A stretch of DNA of 64,000 nucleotides from Arthrobacter crystallopoietes. Lineage in GTDB: Bacteria; Actinomycetota; Actinomycetes; Actinomycetales; Micrococcaceae. Location: contig NZ_CP018863.1 of NCBI RefSeq assembly GCF_002849715.1, positions 1,178,001 to 1,242,000 of the forward strand, given 5' to 3'. The notes below the pieces were generated by a model, which saw nothing but the letters and a program-made list of their open reading frames with translations, was not told where the DNA came from and ran no database searches. Made by a program: the position numbers and the translations under genes. Of the stretch, positions 35,671 to 44,609 are shown one piece after another (positions within the stretch are counted from its first letter, which is position 1; each line of letters begins with the position of its first letter).

Positions 35671-36414
35671 GTGCCGGATAACTCCACCTTGCTCAATACC
35701 GGGCCAGCGGTCTGGCTGCTGCTGGCTGTCCTTCTGGTCACCGCAGCCACTGTTGGTCGTGCTGTGCTGGGGCTGCCGATCAAACACATTCTGCTCGCGG
35801 GAGTCCGTGCGCTGACCCAGCTAGCCGTCGTCGCCGTCCTTATTGCCCAGCTCGGCCGATCCGGCTGGTTAGCGGCGGCTTTCCTGCTGCTGATGCTGGG
35901 CGTAGCCTCTTGGACTGCGGCGAAACGGATAGGGAGCGGCCGGTTCTGGATCGCCGCCCTGCCGATCAGTGCCGGCACACTCCCCGTGGCAGGCCTCATG
36001 CTGGTGACCGGCGTGCTGCCGCTCGATCCCCTGGCCTTGGCTGCGGTCGTAGGGCAGCTCATCGGTGGATCGATGACCGCGACGAATCTAGCTGGCAGGC
36101 GGTTGAAACAGGAGCTTGCGCTTCGTCATGGAGAAGTCGAGGCGGGCATGGCCCTGGGCCTGACCCTGCGTTCGGCAAGATCCCTCGTGGCGCGACCTGT
36201 GGCAGCGGAAGCGCTCGTACCGGCGTTGGACCAGACCCGCACGGTAGGCACAGTGACCTTGCCCGGGGCCTTCGTCGGGCTGGTACTCGGCGGTGCGTCG
36301 CCTTTGGACGCCGGGCTGGTCCAACTTGTCGTGCTGATTTCCCTGCTGGCCGCGGAAGCTATCGCCATTTCCGTAGCTACGCATCTGGCCGAAGCCGGCC
36401 AGCTGGATCGCTAG
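35671..36414 (+). CDS. FetB/YbbM-family ABC transporter permease
   Basis: The 247-residue membrane protein (GTG start at 35671, GGGAAG 8 bases upstream; an alternative GTG is at 35608) has about seven hydrophobic helices and matches the UPF0014/FetB family: STLLNTGPAVWLLLAV at the start, ELALRHGEVEAGMALGLTLR near residue 150 and TLPGAFVGLVLGGASPLDAG near 197. E. coli FetB works with the ATPase FetA in iron export or homeostasis. No ATPase gene is adjacent here, so the partner must be elsewhere or missing. Confidence 0.75.
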   Translation: MPDNSTLLNTGPAVWLLLAVLLVTAATVGRAVLGLPIKHILLAGVRALTQLAVVAVLIAQLGRSGWLAAAFLLLMLGVASWTAAKRIGSGRFWIAALPISAGTLPVAGLMLVTGVLPLDPLALAAVVGQLIGGSMTATNLAGRRLKQELALRHGEVEAGMALGLTLRSARSLVARPVAAEALVPALDQTRTVGTVTLPGAFVGLVLGGASPLDAGLVQLVVLISLLAAEAIAISVATHLAEAGQLDR

Positions 36415-36564
36415 CGACAGGTCTTCGTCGAATCCGCACGAGCCCACCGGCTGGCAGAGCTTGCCGAGATCTTGCAAGTCAGCCGCTCCGGGCCTAAATG
36501 ATGGCGCCATGGCTTCCGCTTTGATCGAGGCCAACAGACGGAGCCCGCTCACGGCTCGGGGCCC

Positions 36565-37542
36565 CTACCGGTTTCGCGGTACGGCCGTCACCAGGCGCGC
36601 GAGATCCGTGCCGGGAGCGGTGAGCCGGTCCACGGTATCGAAGACAAACCGCTGCATCGCGGCAGCCGCAGCTGAGGGTTCGACGTCGGTGCGCCGGGCC
36701 AAGTTGACGGTTCGGGTCAGTTGGGGGTTTACCAGGCGAGTGCTGTGCAGCCCGGGGCGGTCGATGACCACCATAGCCGGGACGACGGCCACTCCCAGTC
36801 CCCGTTCTGCGAATCGGAGCACGGCGTCCATTTCGGCGCCCTCGACGGCGATCGTCGGGGTAAGGCCGCTGGCCGAGAATGCGGCGTCTGTGGCCAGGCG
36901 CAGGTCGTAACTGCGGTTGAACGCGACCTGCGGGATATGGGCCAGTTCCGCCAGCGTGATCTCGGTCGGCGTCGAACTTTCGCCACCTTGCTGCCGCGCG
37001 TGTCCTGGCAGGGGTGAGCCTGCGGCTGAGATCACCACCAGTTCCTCGGAAAGCAGGGGGATCAGTTCGGTGCCCGGTACGGATGGTTCGGTGCCACGGG
37101 TGACCATCAGGGCGAGGTCCAGTGCGTTCTCGTTCAGGGCGTCCACCAGTGAGCGCGAGCCTGCCTCGGTGATGTGCAGGTCCACTCCAGGATGCGCGGC
37201 CCGGAAGGCTGCGAGAACGTCGGAGACCAGTGAGACGCAGAGAGTCGGCGGGGCGCCGAGCCGGACATGACCGCGGCGCAGCCCTGCCAGTTCGTCCATC
37301 TGCTCGCGAGCGAACCGCGCGTCAGCGAGCATCCGCCGGGCGATGGGCAACAGCACTCCCCCTGCGTCGGTCAGTGTCACCCCCGCCGGTCCACGACGGA
37401 AGAGCTTAGTGCCTAGGTCAGCCTCCAGAGCAGCGATTTGCCGGCTCAGGGAGGGTTGGGCGAGGAAGAGCTCCTCGGCAGCCCGGGTGAAGTGGCCCAT
37501 ACGCGCCACGGCCTCGAAGGAAGATAACTGCTCAAGTTTCAT
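36565..37542 (-). CDS. LysR-family transcriptional regulator
   Basis: The 325-residue protein starts with a canonical LysR helix-turn-helix (residues 1-60, FEAVARMGHFTRAAEELFLA, PSLSRQIAALEADLGTKLF) followed by the periplasmic-binding-protein-like effector domain (about 90-300). It diverges from the flavoprotein gene at 37647; the roughly 100-base gap contains a nested palindrome. LysR regulators typically activate such divergent catabolic genes in response to a pathway intermediate, which here may be an aromatic 2-oxo acid given the benzoylformate decarboxylase. Confidence 0.9.
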   Translation of the reverse strand: MKLEQLSSFEAVARMGHFTRAAEELFLAQPSLSRQIAALEADLGTKLFRRGPAGVTLTDAGGVLLPIARRMLADARFAREQMDELAGLRRGHVRLGAPPTLCVSLVSDVLAAFRAAHPGVDLHITEAGSRSLVDALNENALDLALMVTRGTEPSVPGTELIPLLSEELVVISAAGSPLPGHARQQGGESSTPTEITLAELAHIPQVAFNRSYDLRLATDAAFSASGLTPTIAVEGAEMDAVLRFAERGLGVAVVPAMVVIDRPGLHSTRLVNPQLTRTVNLARRTDVEPSAAAAAMQRFVFDTVDRLTAPGTDLARLVTAVPRNR

Positions 37543-37561
37543 TATAGCCTTTGTGCATCAC

Positions 37562-37590
37562 GATGAGTAGAACAATGCATTGGACTCATC
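37562..37590. promoter_or_regulatory. nested palindrome, likely LysR binding site
   Basis: GATGAGT (37562-37568) and ACTCATC (37584-37590) form a perfect inverted repeat whose 15-base spacer contains the palindrome CAATGCATTG (37573-37582). It lies midway between the LysR gene and its divergent target. Confidence 0.55.
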
Positions 37591-37646
37591 ATACTCGGCT
37601 TCCTAGCATGGTCGATATGATCACACAGCATTCCAGAGAACGACTG

Positions 37647-39365
37647 ATGTCCACCTCCGTCCTCGTCGTCGGTACCGGTGGTGCCGGGCTACGGGCTTCG
37701 ATCGAACTGGCCCAGCGGGGGGTCCATGTATTGGCGGTGGGCAAGCGGCGCAAGCACGATGCTCACACCACCTTGGCAGCCGGCGGCATCAACGCCGCCC
37801 TGGGCACGATGGACCCCGAGGACAGCTGGCAGCAGCACGCCGCCGACACCCTGCGCGAATCCTATTTCTTGGCTGACCCGGCCATCGTCGAGACCGTGGC
37901 ACGCAACGCCGCCGACGGAATCGGCGATCTGGAGAAATGGGGCATGCCCTTCGCCCGGGAAAAGGACGGGCGCATTTCACAGCGCTTCTTCGGCGCCCAT
38001 AAGTACCGCCGCACCGCCTACGCCGGCGACTACACCGGTTTGGAAATCCAGCGCACCCTGATGCGCCGCGCGGCCGAACTGGATGTGCAGATCATCGACA
38101 GCATCTACATCACCCGCCTCCTGGTGGCCGACGGCACAGTCTTCGGTGCCTATGGATTCGATATTGTTGACGGCACACCCGTGCAGATCCTTGCCGATGC
38201 GGTGATTCTGGCAGCCGGCGGGCACACCCGTATCTGGCGCCATACCTCCTCCCGGCGGGACGAGAACACCGGCGACTCCTTCCGCCTGGCCGCTCTGGCC
38301 GGTGCCCGGGTCCGGGACGCCGAGCTGGTCCAGTTCCACCCGTCCGGACTGCTGGAACCCGACGACGCCGCCGGCACCCTCGTCTCCGAGGCAGCGCGCG
38401 GAGAAGGTGGCATCCTCACCAATGCACTGGGTGAGCGATATATGGAGCGCTACGACCCCGAGCGCATGGAGCTCTCCACCCGTGACCGGGTTGCACTGGC
38501 TGGATACACCGAGATCGCCGCGGGCCGGGGAACCGAGAAAGGCGGTGTTTACCTGGACGTCTCCCACCTGCCTCGGGAAGTCATCCTGCAGAAGCTGCCG
38601 CGCGTCTACCGCACCCTGATCGACCTGCAAATGCTGGACATCACCACAACGAAGATGGAAATCGCTCCTACCGCCCATTACTCCATGGGCGGAGTATGGG
38701 TAGCACCGGAAGACCACAGCACGGGAGTGGACGGGCTGTACGCGATCGGTGAAGCTTCCTCAGGCCTGCACGGCGCCAACCGACTGGGCGGGAACTCACT
38801 GATAGAGCTACTCGTCTACGGACGCATCACCGGCGAGCACGCCGCCGAGTACGTCACCTCCCGCACCACTGTCCACCGGGACCCCTCCGCCATCGGACTG
38901 GCCCGCACCGAAATGCAGTCACTGCTCAGTGAACGCGGAACCGAGTCAGCCCGGCGGCTGCAGCGCGAAGTGCGCAACCTCATGACCGAGCACGCCGGCG
39001 TTGTGCGCACCGAACAGGGCCTGCAGGAAGGCCTGCGCAAGCTGGCCGCCCTCGAAGAGCGCGCCCAACACATCACCGCTCGCCCCGACATCGCCGGGTT
39101 CGACGACCTCGCCCACGCCTACGATCTGCTGGGCTCGCTCCTCGCGACCCGCGCAACGCTCGAATGCGCACTGGAGCGCCGTGAGACGCGCGGCTGCCAC
39201 AACCGCGCAGACTTCCCCCAGCAGGATCCGGCACTGCAAGGCAACTTCGTTTGGTCCCCAGCGGAAGGAGTCAGCTTCGAGGCTCTGGCCCCCGCCCCGG
39301 ACTCCTTCCGCTCGCTAGCCGAGGTCGACGCGGACGACTCTGTAGCCGGCAAGCTCGTGGAGTAG
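37647..39365 (+). CDS. SdhA/FrdA/NadB-family FAD-dependent oxidoreductase
   Basis: The 572-residue protein has the FAD-binding GTGGAGLRASIELAQRG at about residue 8, HTTLAAGGINAALG near 36 (the histidine corresponds to the flavin-attachment region of SdhA), VILAAGGHTR, SEAARGEGGIL near 248, PTAHYSMGGVWV near 341 and GANRLGGNSLIELLV near 376, plus a C-terminal helical domain with RTEQGLQEGL. This is the succinate dehydrogenase/fumarate reductase/aspartate oxidase fold. No iron-sulfur or membrane subunits are near, so it is free-standing with an unknown substrate. It precedes benzoylformate decarboxylase. The start could be 37617 instead. Confidence 0.8.
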   Translation: MSTSVLVVGTGGAGLRASIELAQRGVHVLAVGKRRKHDAHTTLAAGGINAALGTMDPEDSWQQHAADTLRESYFLADPAIVETVARNAADGIGDLEKWGMPFAREKDGRISQRFFGAHKYRRTAYAGDYTGLEIQRTLMRRAAELDVQIIDSIYITRLLVADGTVFGAYGFDIVDGTPVQILADAVILAAGGHTRIWRHTSSRRDENTGDSFRLAALAGARVRDAELVQFHPSGLLEPDDAAGTLVSEAARGEGGILTNALGERYMERYDPERMELSTRDRVALAGYTEIAAGRGTEKGGVYLDVSHLPREVILQKLPRVYRTLIDLQMLDITTTKMEIAPTAHYSMGGVWVAPEDHSTGVDGLYAIGEASSGLHGANRLGGNSLIELLVYGRITGEHAAEYVTSRTTVHRDPSAIGLARTEMQSLLSERGTESARRLQREVRNLMTEHAGVVRTEQGLQEGLRKLAALEERAQHITARPDIAGFDDLAHAYDLLGSLLATRATLECALERRETRGCHNRADFPQQDPALQGNFVWSPAEGVSFEALAPAPDSFRSLAEVDADDSVAGKLVE

Positions 39366-39426
39366 CGGTACCCGGCCGGTCCCGAAGCTACCATCGGAAT
39401 AACGAGAATCTGAGGAAGGCTGACGA

Positions 39427-41037
39427 GTGGCTATCACCAAGAAGACGGTACTGGAGACGAGTCTGGACATGTTCCGTGCGCAGGGGGTGACCACCATCTT
39501 CGGCAACCCCGGATCCAACGAGATTCCATTCCTCGCGGGTCTCGATGAGAGCTTCAACTTCATTCTCGGACTGCACGAGCAGGTCGTCGTGGGCATGGCT
39601 GAGGGCTACGCCCGCGCCACCGGCAGGCCTGCCCTGGTCAACCTGCATGCCGCCTCCGGGTCTGGCAACGCGATGGGCGCCCTGACCAACGCTCATTACG
39701 GCCACATCCCGATGGTCGTCCTCGCCGGACAGCAGGTCCGGCGCACCGTCGGCCAAGAGGCGATGTTGGCCAGTGTGGACGCTTCGGTCCTGCCGACCCC
39801 GCTGGTCAAGTACTCGCACGAGCCGCTGGCCGCCGCCGACGTGCCGCGTGCCCTCGCCCAAGCCGTCTTCGAAACCTCTATCCAGCCATGCGGGCCGGTC
39901 TACGTCTCCGTCCCGCTCGATGACTGGGCGGAGACCGCCCTCGACGACGATGCCCTGCTCGCCGAGCGCTCGGTGCTCGTCGCCGGCAGCCTCACCGACG
40001 GCATGGCGCAGGAGCTCATCGCCACCGTCGACGGCGCCAAGAAGCTGGCGCTCGTTGTGGGCCCCCAAGTGGATGCCGCCGCCGTCGAGGATCACACGGT
40101 CTTTGACGCCGTGGTGTCCCTGGCGGAAAAGGCCGATGCGTCCGTGTACGTCGCACCCTCGCCCTCGCGGGGCCCCTTCCCGACCACCCACCCAAACTTC
40201 GAAGGTGTCATCGTCCCGGGCATCAAGTCGGTGCGCGATCGCCTCGCCGGGCATGACGTCGTCCTCGTCCTCGGCGCTGCCGTTTTCCGCTACCACCGCT
40301 GGGAGCCGAGCAACTACCTAGAAGCGGGTACCCGCGTCGTACAGATCACCCAGGATCCGCGCGAGGCAACCCGCGCACCTTTCGGCAGGTCAGTGATTGC
40401 CGATGTGGCGGGCGTCGCGAAGGCCCTCGCCGGGGGCGTGCAGGACCGCGGAAAGCGGCGCGGGGAGCCCGGATCCCGCGAACTGCCCGCGGCAAGGACC
40501 TCCCCGGACGGGATGACCGGCACCGAAATCCTCGAGGTGCTCAATACCTACGTGAATCACACGATCGCCTACGTCAACGAAACCACCACCCTGGACCTGG
40601 ACTACCTCGAGCGCATCGCCATCGACCGGCCGGGCATGTATAACTTCCCGGCCTCGGGCGGTCTGGGATTCGGCCTCCCGGTGGCGGTCGGGATGTCCCT
40701 CGGCGACCCGGAGAAAACGATCGTAGCGACCGTGGGCGACGGCTCCGCGAATTACGGCATCACCGCGCTCTACACCGCGGCAAAGCAGAACACGCGGACC
40801 GTGTTCGTCATCGTTAACAACTCCAGCTACGGCGCCCTCGCCGGCTTCGCCCAGCGAATGGGCTCACCGGACATACCTGGCCTGGAACTCGGCGGCATCG
40901 ACTTCGTCTCCATCGCCGAGGGCTACGGCGTACCCGCACAGCGGACGAGCACTCGGGAGGAGTTCGAGGAGGCGTACCAAAAAGCACTGAAGGCCAGCGG
41001 CCCGGTCCTCATCGACGCGCAGGTGGTTATGGACTGA
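39427..41037 (+). CDS. mdlC: benzoylformate decarboxylase (ThDP enzyme)
   Basis: The 536-residue protein matches MdlC: FGNPGSNEIPFL near residue 25 (active-site serine), HEQVVVGMAEGYARATG near 50 (catalytic Glu), LVNLHAASGSGNAMGAL near 70 (active-site His), FRYHRWEPSN near 283 (second active-site His), and the ThDP/Mg motif GDGSANYGITAL near 438. It converts benzoylformate, or a related 2-oxo acid, to the aldehyde and CO2. GAGGAAGG precedes the GTG start. No mandelate racemase or classic mandelate dehydrogenase is adjacent; the flavoprotein upstream may supply the 2-oxo acid. Confidence 0.88.
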   Translation: MAITKKTVLETSLDMFRAQGVTTIFGNPGSNEIPFLAGLDESFNFILGLHEQVVVGMAEGYARATGRPALVNLHAASGSGNAMGALTNAHYGHIPMVVLAGQQVRRTVGQEAMLASVDASVLPTPLVKYSHEPLAAADVPRALAQAVFETSIQPCGPVYVSVPLDDWAETALDDDALLAERSVLVAGSLTDGMAQELIATVDGAKKLALVVGPQVDAAAVEDHTVFDAVVSLAEKADASVYVAPSPSRGPFPTTHPNFEGVIVPGIKSVRDRLAGHDVVLVLGAAVFRYHRWEPSNYLEAGTRVVQITQDPREATRAPFGRSVIADVAGVAKALAGGVQDRGKRRGEPGSRELPAARTSPDGMTGTEILEVLNTYVNHTIAYVNETTTLDLDYLERIAIDRPGMYNFPASGGLGFGLPVAVGMSLGDPEKTIVATVGDGSANYGITALYTAAKQNTRTVFVIVNNSSYGALAGFAQRMGSPDIPGLELGGIDFVSIAEGYGVPAQRTSTREEFEEAYQKALKASGPVLIDAQVVMD

Positions 41038-41412
41038 TCCCTCTTAAGGACTTCGTTCGCCCGCCGCAGCTCTCAGACCCGTCCTTGCCGCCCTGCGAAC
41101 CGCGCCGGGCGGCCGATGCTCGTACTGGACGAACGTTGCGGATACATGGACGATGGTCGTCGATCCGCGCAGCGGCTTCGCACCGGTCCTTCAAGTACCC
41201 CCAGGGCCACATTGAAATGGGCCTTCATTCCGGCTGACCCGCATTCTCGATGATAGCCAACGCTGATAACCGCGCATATGCCATAGTCGTGGTGTCCCAG
41301 GTGGATGCCGTTCCGGTCCCGATGATCGGCGCCACGAAAAGGGATCTGTCTTGACATATGACGTGCCAGATTCCTTTCTCCCATTCTCTTTACTGTCTGT
41401 GCCTGATGCTTC
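41038..41412. other. 375-base gap without a recognisable gene
   Basis: Short frames exist on the minus strand, but none has a ribosome binding site together with a recognisable family motif. Base composition is more balanced than in the neighbouring genes. No strong hairpin was seen after mdlC or after the converging aldehyde dehydrogenase. It may be remnant sequence. Confidence 0.4.
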
Positions 41413-42846
41413 TCAGCAGCTGATCACCTGCGGGGTGCCCAGGGCCTTGAGGCCGGCGACGCCGAATTCGAGGCCGTAGCCGGACTGCTTGGCGCCGCCG
41501 AACGGCACGCGCGGGTCAACGGCGCCGTGCTTGTTGATCCAGACCGTGCCGGCCTCGATCCGCGCGGCGACTTCGCGGGCCTTGGCCGGGTCAGAGGACC
41601 AGACCGAGGCGCCGAGGCCGACGTCGAGCCCGTTGGCCATTTCGACAGCCTCGTCAACCGTGTTGTAGCGGATGATCGGCAGCGCCGGGCCGAACTGCTC
41701 CTGGGCCACCAGCGGATTGTCGTTGTCGATTTCCGCCACGAGGGTGGTCGGGTAGAAGTAGCCGGGCTGGCCGGACTCAGGGTTGCCGCCGGTCAGCACC
41801 TTGGCGCCGCTGTCCTTCGCCTTCTGTACCAGGTCCGCGACAATGTCGAACTGGGCCTTGTTCTGCAGCGGGCCCAGCACATTGTTCTCGTCCAGCCCCA
41901 CACCCATCGGCATGTTCTGGGCGACCTGTACCAGTTCCTCGCAGACCTGGTCGTAGAGCGAATCGTGGACGTAGAGGCGCTTGAGCGCGGCGCAGGTCTG
42001 GCCGGTGTTGATGAACGCGCCCCAGAACAGATCCTGCGCGATGGCCTTCGGATCCGCGTCCTCGAGCACGATGCCCGCGTCATTGCCGCCGAGCTCCAGC
42101 GTCAGCCGCTTCACCGTGTCCGCGGAGGAACGAATGATCGCCTTGCCCGTGGCGGTGGAGCCGGTAAACATCACCTTGTCGATCTCCGGGTGGGAGGCCA
42201 GCGCCTCGCCGACCTCGCGGCCGCCGGAAACCACGTGCAGCAGATCCGCCGGCAGCGCCTGGTTAATCACCGCGGCCAGCGCCAGCACGCTCAGCGGCGT
42301 GTACTCGGACGGCTTCATCACCACCGTGTTGCCCATCCTCAGCGAGGGCGCGAGCTGCCAGACGCTGATCATCATCGGCCAGTTCCACGGGCCGATCGCG
42401 CCGACGACGCCGAGCGGACGGTAGTGCACCTCGGCATGGCTTTCGCCGTCGTCCACCACGACCTCGGGCTCCAAGACGAACGACGCCGTGGCGCGCAGCC
42501 AGGCGGCGCACGCCCCGACCTCGAAACGCGCATTCGGTCCGTTCAGCGGCTTGCCCTGCTCGCGCGAAAGCAGCTCGGCGAGCGCCTCCGCACTGGCATC
42601 GATGGCGTCCGCGGCCTGGTTCAGGTACTCGCTGCGCTTCTCGTGGCCCAGCGCAGCCCACTCTGGCTGCGCTGCGCGTGCGGCTGCAACGGCTGCGTCC
42701 AAATCCGCGGCGGTGTGCACGGGTGCGCGGCCGACGGTTCCGCCGGTAGCGGGGTCGAAGATCTTCCGTCCGCCGTCGGCGGGTTGGATGGCGGCGAGCA
42801 GGTCAGTGGCGGTGATGAAAGCTGTCGGCACGGTGGTTCGGGTCAT
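41413..42846 (-). CDS. aldehyde dehydrogenase (NAD(P)-dependent)
   Basis: The 477-residue protein has the aldehyde dehydrogenase motifs GPWNWPMM near 146, FTGSTATGKAI near 223, the general-base glutamate in LTLELGGNDAG near 246, and the catalytic cysteine in INTGQTCAALKR near 285. It oxidises an aldehyde to the acid. AGGAAAG precedes the ATG at 42846. It directly follows the amine oxidase gene, so the aldehyde is probably the product of amine deamination (for example an aminoaldehyde or an aryl aldehyde). The precise substrate is not set by sequence. Confidence 0.9.
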   Translation of the reverse strand: MTRTTVPTAFITATDLLAAIQPADGGRKIFDPATGGTVGRAPVHTAADLDAAVAAARAAQPEWAALGHEKRSEYLNQAADAIDASAEALAELLSREQGKPLNGPNARFEVGACAAWLRATASFVLEPEVVVDDGESHAEVHYRPLGVVGAIGPWNWPMMISVWQLAPSLRMGNTVVMKPSEYTPLSVLALAAVINQALPADLLHVVSGGREVGEALASHPEIDKVMFTGSTATGKAIIRSSADTVKRLTLELGGNDAGIVLEDADPKAIAQDLFWGAFINTGQTCAALKRLYVHDSLYDQVCEELVQVAQNMPMGVGLDENNVLGPLQNKAQFDIVADLVQKAKDSGAKVLTGGNPESGQPGYFYPTTLVAEIDNDNPLVAQEQFGPALPIIRYNTVDEAVEMANGLDVGLGASVWSSDPAKAREVAARIEAGTVWINKHGAVDPRVPFGGAKQSGYGLEFGVAGLKALGTPQVISC

Positions 42847-42902
42847 GGTGTCTTTCCTTGCGTGGTTACTGGTTTCGGGCCGCGTGCAGGCAGCGGCGGG
42901 TT

Positions 42903-44219
42903 TCAAATAGCTGCTTGTGCCTTGTTTTGCTCGACTTTTGCTGCGACGCTGCGTGCCGTGGTGAGACCGCTCTCGATGGCGCCGTCGATGAAGCCGCCCC
43001 ATCCGTTGGCATAGTCAGAGCCGGCCAGGAAGACGTTGCCTTCGGGGCGCTGCATTTCCTCGAGGCTTTCGGACAGGTAGCCGGTGTAGTGCATGGGCCA
43101 GGTGGATTTTGCGTATTCATCGCCGACCCAGGAGTGGCCGGTAATTTCAAGGACTTCGATGCCGGGTACGAGCTTCTCGAGCACGGCTTGTGTCGCGTCC
43201 CTGTCTTCGACGTCGACGGCGTTTCCGTCGGGGCCGAAGGCCACCAAGGTGGTTGTGTCCTCGTCGAAGTACTCCGATTGAACAAAGTTGATCGGCCAGT
43301 CCTCCGCGCCGAAGGCCACAAAACGGTCCCACTTGCCCTTGACCTTGATCCACACTTTCGCGCCGAGACCGGCCTGGCCCCGAGAAGCGGCTGCCTGCTT
43401 GCCTTCCGAGAGCGCGGGGGAAAACTCGACCGTGCCCAAGGCATTCAGCGGCAACGTCACGATCACTGCCTTCGCGGAATGAGTTGCCCCGTCAGCGGTG
43501 GTGACGGTGACGCCGTCGTTGTTTTGCTCGACTCGTCTGACGGCGGTATTGAGGTGCAGGTCCGCGGTGGTGTCGGCGAGGATCGCCTCGGCCAGTGCCA
43601 CTGTTCCGCCCTGGACCTTGTAGGTGGCGCAGGCTTCGAACATGAGCATCCAGTCGCCGCTGGCGGCCGAGCACCAGCGCAGCGCCTGGGTGAAGGCGGC
43701 GTCCTCGATCTTGCCGTTGAAGTTCAGCGACCAGAAGGTGCGCAGGAGTTGGCGGGCTTCCTCATCCAGCTGGAGGGCGTCGATCCGTGCGGCGACACTT
43801 TCATGGTCCACGCCCTTGACAGCCGGATTGGTCAGCGGCTGGTACGGCAGCGGGATGAGCTCGCGCGTCTGTTCGAGCAGACGCTTGTTGGGCTCGTCGA
43901 TGATTTCCAGCACGCGTTCGGCCGGCCCTTCATGCCGCTGTCCGTCCGCCCACCAGTAGGCCTTTTCGAACTCCGGCCCGGCGATAACGCCGATGCCGTA
44001 ACGGGTCATCTCGGCCCACACATGGGGCTGGACCCAGTGGACCCAGGTGCCGCCGAGCTCAAGGTTGCGGCCCATCCGGTTCTCCACCCAAGTGCGGCCG
44101 GCGATCCGGTCGCGGGCTTCGAGGATCCTGACGGTGCGTCCCTGCTGCGTGAGTTCGCGCGCCGCGGTGAGACCGGCGAATCCGGCACCGATGACAATGA
44201 CGTCGGTGGTAGTGCTCAT
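42903..44219 (-). CDS. flavin-containing amine oxidase (monoamine/putrescine oxidase type)
   Basis: The 438-residue protein begins with the FAD motif VIVIGAGFAGLTAARE (residues 7-22), then GGRTW-like IAGRTWVENRMGRNLELGG near 40, GGTVALAEAIL near 203, and a C-terminal NVFLAGSDYANGWGGFIDGA near 402, which is typical of the flavin monoamine oxidase family. It oxidises an amine to an aldehyde, ammonia and hydrogen peroxide. AAGAGGAC precedes the ATG. With the permease, cupin and aldehyde dehydrogenase it forms an amine-degradation operon controlled by the divergent TetR gene. Confidence 0.88.
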   Translation of the reverse strand: MSTTTDVIVIGAGFAGLTAARELTQQGRTVRILEARDRIAGRTWVENRMGRNLELGGTWVHWVQPHVWAEMTRYGIGVIAGPEFEKAYWWADGQRHEGPAERVLEIIDEPNKRLLEQTRELIPLPYQPLTNPAVKGVDHESVAARIDALQLDEEARQLLRTFWSLNFNGKIEDAAFTQALRWCSAASGDWMLMFEACATYKVQGGTVALAEAILADTTADLHLNTAVRRVEQNNDGVTVTTADGATHSAKAVIVTLPLNALGTVEFSPALSEGKQAAASRGQAGLGAKVWIKVKGKWDRFVAFGAEDWPINFVQSEYFDEDTTTLVAFGPDGNAVDVEDRDATQAVLEKLVPGIEVLEITGHSWVGDEYAKSTWPMHYTGYLSESLEEMQRPEGNVFLAGSDYANGWGGFIDGAIESGLTTARSVAAKVEQNKAQAAI

Positions 44220-44242
44220 GATTGTCCTCTTTTCGGTCCGGC

Positions 44243-44578
44243 TCAGCTGTAGACGAAGAATTCGACGGTAGGCTCGACCACGGTCCAGCGGGTCTTGGCT
44301 CCCTTGGAGAAGGAGGCCATGCTGCCGGCCTTCAGATCGAAGGTGTCGCCGTCGAGGACTTCGATGTGGAGGTGGCCGGAGACGATGTAGATGGTCTCGT
44401 CCTCTTCGATCGGCAGATCGAACGGTTCCGGGGCATCCGCCGGAGTGACGTGCCAGATGCCGGAGGCGAGGGCCTCGTTGCCGCCGTCGCCATTGCGGCG
44501 CAGCCACTGGACCTGGCCAACTTCGAACGGCTCGTACTGGATTTCGGTGTGGTCGGCGTGGAAAACGGGTGCGGTCAT
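44243..44578 (-). CDS. small cupin-domain protein
   Basis: The 111-residue protein is one cupin domain: PIEEDETIYIVSGHLHIEV (motif 1 region near residue 56) and LKAGSMASFSKGAKTRWTV (motif 2 near 80). Some metal ligands usual for enzymatic cupins are missing, since motif 1 reads DETIYIVSG without histidines, as in the DUF861/(S)-ureidoglycine-like ethanolamine-utilisation cupins. AAGGAG precedes the ATG at 44578. It lies between the permease and the amine oxidase in one transcription unit and may bind the amine or a product. Confidence 0.8.
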   Translation of the reverse strand: MTAPVFHADHTEIQYEPFEVGQVQWLRRNGDGGNEALASGIWHVTPADAPEPFDLPIEEDETIYIVSGHLHIEVLDGDTFDLKAGSMASFSKGAKTRWTVVEPTVEFFVYS

Positions 44579-44609
44579 GGTTGATCTCCTTGTGGATCTA
44601 ATGGGTTGG

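Noticed and set aside
41027..41384. Short minus-strand frames after benzoylformate decarboxylase
   Set aside because: No ribosome binding site, no motif, and base use unlike real genes in the window.
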